DNA of 64,000 bases. Origin: Burkholderia oklahomensis C6786. GTDB taxonomy: Bacteria > Pseudomonadota > Gammaproteobacteria > Burkholderiales > Burkholderiaceae. This document shows, one piece after another, positions 19,564-27,499 of this stretch (the stretch's first letter is position 1; every line of letters begins with the position of its first letter). Both the position numbers and the translations under genes were made by a program. The DNA is taken from contig NZ_CP009556.1 of the NCBI RefSeq assembly GCF_000959365.1, forward strand, positions 2,046,001-2,110,000, written 5' to 3'. The notes under the pieces are model-generated. The model was given only the letters and a program-made list of their open reading frames with translations, searched no databases and had not been told where the DNA came from.

Positions 19564-21285
19564 GTGTACATACTAGGCATCAACGCTGCATATCATGAGT
19601 CCGCCGCCTGCCTCATCAAGGACGGCCAGGTGGTGATGGCGATCGAGGAAGAGCGCCTGAACCGGATCAAGCACGGCAAGCTGTCGACGCCGGAGACGAC
19701 GGGGCAACTGCCGTGGAAGGCGATCCGCAAGTGTCTCGACGCGGCGGGCATCGGCCTCGACGCGTGCGCGCACATCGGCTACTCGTTCAGCCCGGACATC
19801 CTGCAGAAGGGCGTCGCGTCGTGGCGCTCGGGGAACGGCGGTGCGCACGAATGGCCGCTCGACAAGGAAAGCTATCAGACGCTCGAAGGCGGGCTGAATT
19901 TCGCCGAAGGCGTGCTGTCGTCGCGCCGGCAGCTGATCGAGGACGCCGGCTTCAAGGGCGAATTCCATTTCCTGCCGCACCACGACTGCCATGCGGCGAG
20001 CGCGTTCCACGTGTCGCCGTTCGACAAGGCGGCCGTGCTCGTGATCGACGGCATCGGCGAGTGGGCGAGCACGTCGCTCTATCACGGCGACGGCGCGACG
20101 CTCACGAAGGTGCACGACTTCCTGTTCCCGAACTCGCTCGGCTTCGTGTGGGAGAAGCTGTCGAAGTATCTCGGCTTCAGCCAGTACGACGCGTCGAAAG
20201 TAATGGGGCTCGCCGCCTACGGCGACGGCGCGAAGACCATCGACCTGTTCTCGCGGATCGTCACCGACAAGGAGAACATGACGGTCGATCTCGCGGTGCT
20301 GCGCCACGAATCGCCCGATTTCACGACGCTCGAAACGCTGTTCGGGCTGCCGCGCCGGCACGAGCCCGTCGACTTCAACACCGACGACTGGCAGGCGTAC
20401 GTCGACGTCGCCGCAGGGCTGCAACTGCTCACCGAGCAGGTTTTGCTGCACATCCTGCGCAAGTTCGATCGCACGACCTACCGGAACCTCTGCATGGCGG
20501 GCGGCGTCGCGCTGAACTGCGCGGCGAACGGCGTGATCGTGCGCGAGAAGCTGTTCGACGACGTGTTCATCCAGCCGGCGTCGAACGACGCAGGCACCGC
20601 GATGGGCGCGGCGTTCCTGATCTGGAATCAGGTGCTCGGCCATCCGCGCGAATACGTGTTCAACCATGCGTATCTCGGTCCCGAGTATTCGGACGGCGAG
20701 ATCGAGACGGTCCTGCAGCGCACGAACCTCGCGTACCGGAAGGTCGACATCGAGAAGGAAGTCGCGAAGCTGATCGCGGGCGGCAGCATCGTCGGCTGGT
20801 TCAACGGGCGGATGGAGTGGGGCCCGCGCGCGCTCGGCGGCCGCAGCCTGCTCGCGGACCCGCGCAACAAGGCGGTGCGCGAGCTGATGAACGTGAAGGT
20901 CAAGCACCGCGAGCTGTATCGCCCGTTCTGCCCGAGCATCCTCGGCGAGCGCGCGGAAGAGTGGTTCGAGGGCAGCGCGAGCGTCGCGGCCGGCAAGTAC
21001 ATGCTGACGACGTCGCGCGTCCGCGCGGAGAAGGCCGGGCAGATTCCGGCCGTCGTGCACTTCGACGGCACGGTGCGGGCGCAGACGGTGTACGCCGAAG
21101 ACAATCCGCGCTACCACCGGCTGATCGCCGAGTTCGACGCGCTGACGGGCGTGCCGCTGCTGCTGAACACATCGTTCAACGATTCGGAGCCGATCGTGTG
21201 CACGCCGCAGGACGCGATCAACACGTTCATGAAAACCGACATCGACTATCTGGCGCTCGGCAGCTATTTGATCTCGAAGCACTGA
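19564..21285 (+). CDS. TobZ/CmcH/NodU-family carbamoyltransferase
   Basis: 573 residues, with a GTG start supported by AAAGGA upstream. The N-terminal half has the Kae1/HSP70-actin-like fold of O-carbamoyltransferases: GINAAYHESAACL at the start, and HHDCHAASAF with His139/His143 as likely metal ligands. The C-terminal half carries the YrdC-like part, including FNGRMEWGPRALGGRS near residue 414 and LLLNTSFNDSEPIV. Characterised relatives use carbamoyl phosphate and ATP to make carbamoyl-AMP and transfer the carbamoyl group to a hydroxyl of an antibiotic or Nod factor. It lies 90 bases after the NRPS on the same strand, so the peptide (a hydroxyl or amine side chain, or the acyl chain) is the probable acceptor. 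The acceptor is inferred from context only. Confidence 0.9.
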   Translation: MYILGINAAYHESAACLIKDGQVVMAIEEERLNRIKHGKLSTPETTGQLPWKAIRKCLDAAGIGLDACAHIGYSFSPDILQKGVASWRSGNGGAHEWPLDKESYQTLEGGLNFAEGVLSSRRQLIEDAGFKGEFHFLPHHDCHAASAFHVSPFDKAAVLVIDGIGEWASTSLYHGDGATLTKVHDFLFPNSLGFVWEKLSKYLGFSQYDASKVMGLAAYGDGAKTIDLFSRIVTDKENMTVDLAVLRHESPDFTTLETLFGLPRRHEPVDFNTDDWQAYVDVAAGLQLLTEQVLLHILRKFDRTTYRNLCMAGGVALNCAANGVIVREKLFDDVFIQPASNDAGTAMGAAFLIWNQVLGHPREYVFNHAYLGPEYSDGEIETVLQRTNLAYRKVDIEKEVAKLIAGGSIVGWFNGRMEWGPRALGGRSLLADPRNKAVRELMNVKVKHRELYRPFCPSILGERAEEWFEGSASVAAGKYMLTTSRVRAEKAGQIPAVVHFDGTVRAQTVYAEDNPRYHRLIAEFDALTGVPLLLNTSFNDSEPIVCTPQDAINTFMKTDIDYLALGSYLISKH

Positions 21286-21382
21286 GCGGCCTCGAAGCGC
21301 CGGCCGCCCGCCGCTCCGTACGGGAGGCGGGCGGCGCGGCGCCATCCCGTCTCACCGTCTCGTCTCACGAACCCGCGTACCC

Positions 21383-23767
21383 ATGACTTCTCGCACGAAC
21401 CGCTTGCGGCGGTGGCTCAAGATCCTGCCGGGCCTCATCATCCTCGGCGCGCTGCTCGTCGCGGCCGGCGCGGCGCTGTTCCTGCGCGCGAGCCTGCCGC
21501 AGCTCGACGGCGACGTGCGCGCGCCGGCGCTCGGCGGGCCGATGACGATCGAGCGCGACGCCGCCGGCGTGCCGACCGTCGCCGCGCGCGACCGCTTCGA
21601 CGCCGCCTACGGCATCGGCTACCTGCACGCGCAGGACCGCTTCTTCCAGATGGACTATCTGCGCCGGACCGGAGCGGGGGAGCTGGCGGCGCTGCTCGGG
21701 CCCGCCGCGCTGGATTTCGATCGCGAGCACCGGCTGTTCCGGTTTCGCGCGCGCGCCGCCGCCGCGCTCGCGCAGTTGCCGCCCGACGAGCAGCGCCTGC
21801 TTCGACGCTACGCGCAAGGCGTCAACGACGGCCTCGCCGCGCTCCGCGCGCGACCGTTCGAATACGCGCTGATCGCCGAGCGGCCGGCGCGGTGGCGGCC
21901 CGAAGATTCGCTGCTCGTGATCTGGGCGATGTACTTCCAGGTGCAGGGCACGCTCGCGTCGCGCGACATCGCGCGTAACTGGCTCACGGAACACGCGACG
22001 TCGCAGCAGGCCGCCTTCCTGCTGCCGTCGTCGAGCGGATTCGACGCACCGCTCGATGCGTCGCGCATCGACGAAAAACCCGCGCCGCTGCCCGACGCCG
22101 CGCCCGACTGGTTCGGCGCAGCAGGCGACGGCGCGACCAAGCGCGCGTCGCTCGACTTCCGGTCGTCGGTCGGCAGCAACAACTGGGCGATCGCCGGCAG
22201 CCGCAGCGCGCGCGGCGCGGCCATCGTCGGCGACGACATGCATCTCGTGCTCGGCCTGCCGAACACCTGGTATCGCGCGGCCTTCACGTATCCGGCCGGC
22301 GCGGCGCCCGTCCGGCGAGCCGTCGGCGTGACGCTCGCCGGGCTGCCGGCGATCGTCGCCGGCAGCAACGGACATGTCGCCTGGGGCTTCACGGTCGGTT
22401 ACGCGGATTGTCTCGACCTCGTGCCGCTCGAGCGGGACGGCGACGATCCGCTCGCGTTCCGGATGGGCGGCGCGCGTCAGGTCGCGCGCCGGTACGTCGA
22501 ATCGATCCGGGTGCGGGGCGGCGCGCCCGTCGCGCTGACGGTGCTGGAAACGACGGCCGGGCCGGTGCGGGAAATCGGCGGCCGGCTCTATGCGGTGCAC
22601 TGGGTCGCGCAGTCGCCCGGCGCGGTGAACCTGGGGCTTGCGCGTCTTGCGGACGCCGTCGACGTCGACGGCGCGATCCGCGCGGCGAATACGCTCGGCA
22701 TCCCCGCCGAGAACATCGTGGTCGGCGACCGCGCCGGACAGATCGGCTGGACCATCGCCGGCGCGCTGCCGGATCGGCGCACGCCGCGCGACGGCGACGG
22801 CGGCAGCGACGGCCCGGCGTGGCAGTCGCTGCTGCCGCCCGACGCGTATCCGCGCGTCGTCGATCCGTCGGGCGGCCAGATTTGGACCGCGAACAACCGG
22901 CAGTTGGCGGGCGACGCGTACCGGCTGATCGGCGACGGCGGCACGGATCTCGGCGCGCGCGCGACCCAGCTGCGCGACGGGCTGACGGCGCTCGGCCGCA
23001 CCGACGAACGGGCGGCGTATCGCCTCGATCTCGACGATCGCGCGCTGTTCATTGCGCAGTGGCGCGACCGCGCGCTGCGCGTGCTCGACGACGCGGCGCT
23101 CGCCGGCCATCCGTCGCGCGCGGAATTTCGCCGGCTGCTCGCGAACGGCTGGACGGGCAGGGCGAGCTTCGATTCGGTCGGGTACACGCTCGCGCGCGGC
23201 TTTCTGTATCGACTGTACGACGTCACGTTCGACGGGCTCGACGCACGCCTGAAGCAGGTCGATGCAGGCGCGGACTACGAACTGGCGAATCCGCGCTGGC
23301 CGGCCGTCGTGGCGCGGCTGCTCGACGCGCAGCCGCCGGGCTGGCTGCCGGCCGGCGCGTCGAGCTGGCGCGACGTCCAGCTGATGGCGATCGACCGGAC
23401 CATCGCCGCGCTCACGGCCGACGGCGCGCCGCTCGCGCAGGCGAGCTGGGGCGCGCGCAACACGCTGCGGATCGCGCATCCGTTCGCCGGCAGCCTGCCG
23501 CTGCTCGGCAGCCGGCTGACGGCGCCCGCCGCGCAGATGCCGGGCGATTCGCACATGCCGCGCGTCGCCGCGCCGGATTTCGGGCAGTCCGAGCGGATGG
23601 TCGTGTCGCCGGGGCACGAGGAATTCGGGATCTTCAACATGCCGGGCGGGCAGAGCGGGCATCCGCTCAGTCCGTTCTTCCTGGCGGGCCACGATGCGTG
23701 GGTGCGCGCGGAGCCGACGCCGTTCCTGCCCGGCGACGCGCGGCATACGTTGAGATTCGCGCCGTAG
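21383..23767 (+). CDS. Penicillin acylase family N-terminal-nucleophile amidohydrolase
   Basis: 794 residues, with an N-terminal hydrophobic segment (about residues 14-35) that should export or anchor it in the periplasm. Family members are made as a precursor cut into alpha and beta chains, with the new N-terminal Ser of beta as nucleophile. The SVGSNNWAIAG motif places that Ser at residue 265. The length is usual for this family (penicillin G acylase, glutaryl acylase, PvdQ). It follows the NRPS and carbamoyltransferase on the same strand, 98 bases downstream. PvdQ removes the fatty acyl group of the pyoverdine precursor in the periplasm, and this enzyme could deacylate the FAAL-primed peptide in the same way. 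It could alternatively hydrolyse acyl-homoserine lactones or release the peptide. No strong Shine-Dalgarno is visible. Confidence 0.9.
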   Translation: MTSRTNRLRRWLKILPGLIILGALLVAAGAALFLRASLPQLDGDVRAPALGGPMTIERDAAGVPTVAARDRFDAAYGIGYLHAQDRFFQMDYLRRTGAGELAALLGPAALDFDREHRLFRFRARAAAALAQLPPDEQRLLRRYAQGVNDGLAALRARPFEYALIAERPARWRPEDSLLVIWAMYFQVQGTLASRDIARNWLTEHATSQQAAFLLPSSSGFDAPLDASRIDEKPAPLPDAAPDWFGAAGDGATKRASLDFRSSVGSNNWAIAGSRSARGAAIVGDDMHLVLGLPNTWYRAAFTYPAGAAPVRRAVGVTLAGLPAIVAGSNGHVAWGFTVGYADCLDLVPLERDGDDPLAFRMGGARQVARRYVESIRVRGGAPVALTVLETTAGPVREIGGRLYAVHWVAQSPGAVNLGLARLADAVDVDGAIRAANTLGIPAENIVVGDRAGQIGWTIAGALPDRRTPRDGDGGSDGPAWQSLLPPDAYPRVVDPSGGQIWTANNRQLAGDAYRLIGDGGTDLGARATQLRDGLTALGRTDERAAYRLDLDDRALFIAQWRDRALRVLDDAALAGHPSRAEFRRLLANGWTGRASFDSVGYTLARGFLYRLYDVTFDGLDARLKQVDAGADYELANPRWPAVVARLLDAQPPGWLPAGASSWRDVQLMAIDRTIAALTADGAPLAQASWGARNTLRIAHPFAGSLPLLGSRLTAPAAQMPGDSHMPRVAAPDFGQSERMVVSPGHEEFGIFNMPGGQSGHPLSPFFLAGHDAWVRAEPTPFLPGDARHTLRFAP

Positions 23768-24301
23768 CGGACGGGGGAGGGACGCTTCGGCGTGAATCCG
23801 GCCGGGGGCGTCGATGTGGTTGCCGTGCGGCGCGGTTGCGATGCGCGTCGCGGATCATGCGGCGCGCCGTGGCCGCCGTATCACCCTCTCGGTGGGTCAC
23901 GAAACCTTACTCAAGGCGCTCAACGCGGCATGACTTGCCATGACTGCTGTGCGTCAAAACGAGGCAGGGTCACGCCGTCAAACTTGCCCAACTGCGCGGC
24001 TGCCCGGCTCGCGCCAATGACGCTCGCCGGGGAGGCCGTCATCCGGCGGGGCTTGCGAAGACACACCGATATTCAGCCTCCAGCTCGGCTTCGAATTCGC
24101 CTCAAATTGTGGAGGCATCGCAAGAGTGAAGGATCGCTCATGATTCAACCGTCGGCGGTTGTGCGGACCGATCGGCAATGCGCGGTCCGCCGACGCAAAC
24201 GCAGCGCGCCATCGTCGGTTCGCCGGAACCGCCGTCGCGCTGTGATTGAAGCGCACCGGTTTCCGGCACGCTCGGAACGGTCAAATGCGAGAGGAGGAAT
24301 C
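23768..24301. other. Non-coding gap between acylase and GNAT genes
   Basis: About 530 bases with no convincing gene. A long frame from 23792 runs into the GNAT gene, but its first 170 codons look like random arginine-rich translation and no domain is recognised. No terminator with a U-tract was seen after the acylase gene. Confidence 0.5.
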
Positions 24302-24916
24302 ATGCAAGAGCATGTCGATGGCGCCGTCGGCCGATCCGCTCCGGTTATCGAAACCGCACGCTTGGTTCTGTCCGGCCATCGCCTGGAGGATTTCGACAGC
24401 AGCCGGGCAATGTGGGCCGATTCCGACGTGACCCGTTTGATCCGCGACCAGCCGTTCACGATCGAAGAGTGCTGGTTTCGTCTGTTGCGCTATGTCGGAC
24501 ATTGGCATCTGCTGGGCTTCGGCTACTGGACGATTCGCGAAAAGCACACCGGTCGCTTCATCGGCGAAGCGGGCTTTGCCGATGCCAAGCGCGACATCAT
24601 TCCCGCGCTCGGCGATGCGCCGGAATTAGGCGGCGCGTTGACCCCCGCCGCGTGGGGAAGGGGAATCGCACGCGAGGCGTTGGATGCGGTGCTGGACTGG
24701 GCGGACGAACACCTGGCGGTTCGGCGCACCGTTTGCCTGATCGACCCCGGCAATCGCTTTTCCATTCGACTGGCCGGGGAGTTCGGTTATCGGGAGGTCG
24801 CCGCCACCGAATACAAAGGCCAGCCGATTCTGCTTTTCGAGCGACCGGCGGCCGAACCCCGTAACCGGAACGATCGGCCATCGGCCGCGGCCGCCGACCG
24901 AGACAGGCCCGCATAG
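24302..24916 (+). CDS. GNAT-family N-acetyltransferase (RimL-like)
   Basis: 204 residues from the ATG at 24302, which has GGAGG four bases upstream; this start is far better than the in-frame ATG at 23792. It shows the RimL-type layout: ETARLVLSGHRLEDF at the start, an LGFGYWTIREKHTGRFIGEAG core, and AAWGRGIAREALDAVLDWADEHL as the acetyl-CoA-binding region. It is therefore an acetyltransferase acting on an amine of a protein or small molecule. The arginine-rich tail after about residue 185 is not part of the domain. It converges on the minus-strand oxygenase gene, 74 bases away. The substrate is unknown. Confidence 0.85.
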   Translation: MQEHVDGAVGRSAPVIETARLVLSGHRLEDFDSSRAMWADSDVTRLIRDQPFTIEECWFRLLRYVGHWHLLGFGYWTIREKHTGRFIGEAGFADAKRDIIPALGDAPELGGALTPAAWGRGIAREALDAVLDWADEHLAVRRTVCLIDPGNRFSIRLAGEFGYREVAATEYKGQPILLFERPAAEPRNRNDRPSAAAADRDRPA

Positions 24917-24990
24917 TCCGCAGCCGAAGGAGAAGGCGAACCCGGCCGACCGGCTTCGCCCGGCGGCGGCTCACCTGGGCAGTCGTCGGG

Positions 24991-25638
24991 TCATGCGCGT
25001 CGATTGACCTTGTCGTGTCGCGAGTAAAAATAGACCAGCGACGTGCGCTCGTTGGCGCGCACCGTTCTGACTTCGTGCCGGTGCATGCAGCTCGTGACGA
25101 TGACCGTGCCGTAAGTCGGCGCGAAGACGTTCGACGGCCGCCCTTCCGGATGGACCACGAATTCGCCGCCGTCGAAGGCGCGGCCCAGCTGGATGACGAC
25201 GGAGAATTCGTAGTCCGGATTGCTCGCGGCGTCGAGGTGCATGCCGATGAAGGAGTCTTTCGACATCCGGTTGATCTGGCATCGCCGGATGAAGTACTCG
25301 GCATGCGTGGCGAACAGGCTGCCGAAAAATTGCGTTCGCCGGGCATCGGCGAGAATGTCCAGTATCTGGTCCGAGTGCGGCCGATTGACGAGTTGCGGCA
25401 GTTCGCCGGCCCGGTCGATCATGATGCGCCGGACATGGATGTCGTGCGTGTCGCCGGCGTCGCCGGCGGTCACGGATTCCTCCGGAATCCGGGCTTGCAG
25501 CGCGTCGATGCGCTCCAGCTCGTGCGCGTCGAAAGCCACATAAGCGGGGAGCATCACGGTTCCCACGTCCCTCAACTGCGCGGCGTAGTCCGCCATTCCT
25601 CCTGCGTTGCAATGGAAATGAAGTTCGGCTGTTTCCAT
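24991..25638 (-). CDS. 2-oxoglutarate/Fe(II)-dependent oxygenase (prolyl 4-hydroxylase-like)
   Basis: 215 residues, ATG preceded by AGGAG on the minus strand. The double-stranded beta-helix core is clear. GMHLDAASNPDYEFSVVI supplies the HxD pair (His134, Asp136), HRHEVRTVRANERTSLVYFY supplies the distal His188, and Arg198 is the 2-oxoglutarate-binding residue. Such enzymes hydroxylate C-H bonds of peptides, amino acids or small molecules, using O2 and 2-oxoglutarate. The N-terminal 60 residues have no recognised domain. It lies 140 bases downstream of the ATP-grasp-like gene on the same strand, so the two probably form an operon. Its base composition is somewhat lower in GC than the NRPS. The substrate is unknown; a link to the NRPS product is possible but unproven. 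Confidence 0.85.
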   Translation of the reverse strand: METAELHFHCNAGGMADYAAQLRDVGTVMLPAYVAFDAHELERIDALQARIPEESVTAGDAGDTHDIHVRRIMIDRAGELPQLVNRPHSDQILDILADARRTQFFGSLFATHAEYFIRRCQINRMSKDSFIGMHLDAASNPDYEFSVVIQLGRAFDGGEFVVHPEGRPSNVFAPTYGTVIVTSCMHRHEVRTVRANERTSLVYFYSRHDKVNRRA

Positions 25639-25778
25639 GCGCTTCTCCTGGTTGTTTTCGCCCGAGGCCCGATACGCAAAAAACGCTTCAATCTCTTATC
25701 CAATTCATTGCCGCCGAACACTCGAACGAATCGCGCGCCCGATTTTCAAATCCGTCATCTGATGCGAGCGGCGGATCG

Positions 25779-27092
25779 TTAGCCGTCCAGCGCGGCGAGA
25801 ACGGCTTCTTTTTCTGCTTGAGTGGCAACGGCCGCCCAGTGAACGCCCGCTCCGCTGCCCGCGTTGACCACGCTTGAAAAGCGATTCGAGCGAATCACCA
25901 TGCCGCTTGCCTTGTCACGGTGGAGATACATGCCCAGCACGGGTCGATGTTCGGTTGCAACGAAGGTGCCGTCGAACGGATGGCGGATCGTCGCGACCTC
26001 GCGGAAAGCCTGGCAAACCCAGTTTGTCACCCCGCCTTTTCGCAGTCGATTGGCGAGCGCCTCGGCCGGATGATCTTTGCCGATCAGCACGTCGACGCCG
26101 CCATAGGAAGCATTCAGCTTGAACACCCATTCGTCTTTGCGGGCCAACGCATCGGCGAGCGTGCTTTCGTCGAGGCGGAAAGTGTAGGGAATATAGTCGC
26201 GGATCGCGGCAATCTCGCGTTCGTCGAGAAGCGGGTGAAAATGCGCGTCACATAACAGGGCGAGCCAAATCTTGTTCATCAGCAATTCGGCTTCCAATCC
26301 ATTGGAGAATTTCGCGCCGCTGCGATGAATCGCCTCGAATTTATCGATATTCACCGTTATGTCGTCGTACACGAAATTACGGTGAACCAGCATGCCTTTC
26401 CCGCCGCCATCGCCCAGCCACTTCGACGGATACGTCAATTCGGTGTGAACCTCGATCGGCATATCGTCCGCGATGCCCGCGAGATATCGGCGGGCGAGCT
26501 CGGGCGAAGCATATCCACGGGCGGCGTGCGAGCTCCAATCCAGGAGGACGAGTCGATCGATTCCCAAAGATTGGATACTGTCCTCATATAGCGCGCGCAG
26601 ATTGGCATAGGGGGAGCGGTTGCGCTCGCCAGCCGGCCAGCCCGCCGCCTGCATGAACTGGCGATAGCAGTCGAACAGCTCGGCTCCCCCGACCGCTGCC
26701 GAGAAATTCAACTCGCAAACCGCATAGCCCTCGGGCAAGGGCAATATGTCGACGCGGGCCACGCGGCGGCGGCCCGCCTCCAGTTCTTCCCAGTCGACAT
26801 AAGGCGCCAGGGCCTCATCGAGCGAAAACTGCTCCAGAATGTCCGCCCGCGAGCGCTGTCGGCACAGATGGCGCACGATTTTGTTTTGGGCGGACAGCAG
26901 ATCGCGCACGATCCGGGCGAGCCTGTCGAAGTCGTCGGCTGGGAACAGGAACGGATGGGGCAGCAGGTTGAACGCCGTCGCGCCAACCTCATCCAGCAGC
27001 GCCCGTACCCGCCGAGCGGCCCCATTTTCCGCGATCTTGCGTTTGTTTCCAATGAACGCCGCAATCACGTCTTGATTGAATGGTTCGAACAT
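25779..27092 (-). CDS. ATP-grasp-like carboxylate-amine ligase family protein
   Basis: 437 residues with no signal peptide. The C-terminal half has ATP-grasp features: EWVFKLNASYGGVDVLIGKD (residues 321-340) resembles the phosphate-binding lysine and glycine loop, and RSNRFSSVVNAGSGAG (401-416) resembles the metal-binding and catalytic strand seen in glutathionylspermidine-synthase-like and other ATP-grasp enzymes. The N-terminal 250 residues match nothing I can name. Such enzymes join a carboxylate to an amine through an acyl phosphate. The oxygenase gene follows on the same strand. Together they could modify and ligate an amino acid or peptide, but no substrate can be inferred. The family call rests on motif shape only. 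Confidence 0.55.
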   Translation of the reverse strand: MFEPFNQDVIAAFIGNKRKIAENGAARRVRALLDEVGATAFNLLPHPFLFPADDFDRLARIVRDLLSAQNKIVRHLCRQRSRADILEQFSLDEALAPYVDWEELEAGRRRVARVDILPLPEGYAVCELNFSAAVGGAELFDCYRQFMQAAGWPAGERNRSPYANLRALYEDSIQSLGIDRLVLLDWSSHAARGYASPELARRYLAGIADDMPIEVHTELTYPSKWLGDGGGKGMLVHRNFVYDDITVNIDKFEAIHRSGAKFSNGLEAELLMNKIWLALLCDAHFHPLLDEREIAAIRDYIPYTFRLDESTLADALARKDEWVFKLNASYGGVDVLIGKDHPAEALANRLRKGGVTNWVCQAFREVATIRHPFDGTFVATEHRPVLGMYLHRDKASGMVIRSNRFSSVVNAGSGAGVHWAAVATQAEKEAVLAALDG

Positions 27093-27499
27093 GGGCCACT
27101 TTATCGACTGGGGACGTTATCGACATATCGCCGAAAACCGGCGACGTTTCATTTGTTGCCGACAATCAGGATATTTAACGGAATAAGTCTGTCTTCTTTT
27201 TTGGCGCATCGAGGCCGAATCGACATGCTGCCAGATTTTTCTCGTTCCGTGCACGAATCCGGTTTCATGGACACGGATCGGCGACACGTTACTCAATAGG
27301 GAATGGCGGCGGGTGCAGATGTAAAAGGGGACGTTTGACGACACGGGCGTTGCCCCCGCCGCACACGGAGCCGCTTACTCGTGCAACTTCCGCGCGAAAC
27401 GTCCGTGAACATCCGCGTCCCGAGCGCACCGCGGATCCGCGAGCGGGCCGGCCCCGGCCGACGCCCGGAACGCACGTCGAGCGGCCCGCGCCCGTCCGA
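27093..27499. other. Intergenic region upstream of the ATP-grasp/oxygenase pair
   Basis: About 400 bases of lower GC than the surroundings. It should contain the minus-strand promoter of the ATP-grasp gene and the 3' end region of the Hsp70 operon. I see no gene, repeat or clear terminator in it. Confidence 0.4.

Noticed and set aside
23792..24301. 170-codon N-terminal extension of the second GNAT gene
   Set aside because: No domain, an arginine-rich random look, and a clear ribosome site just before the ATG at 24302.
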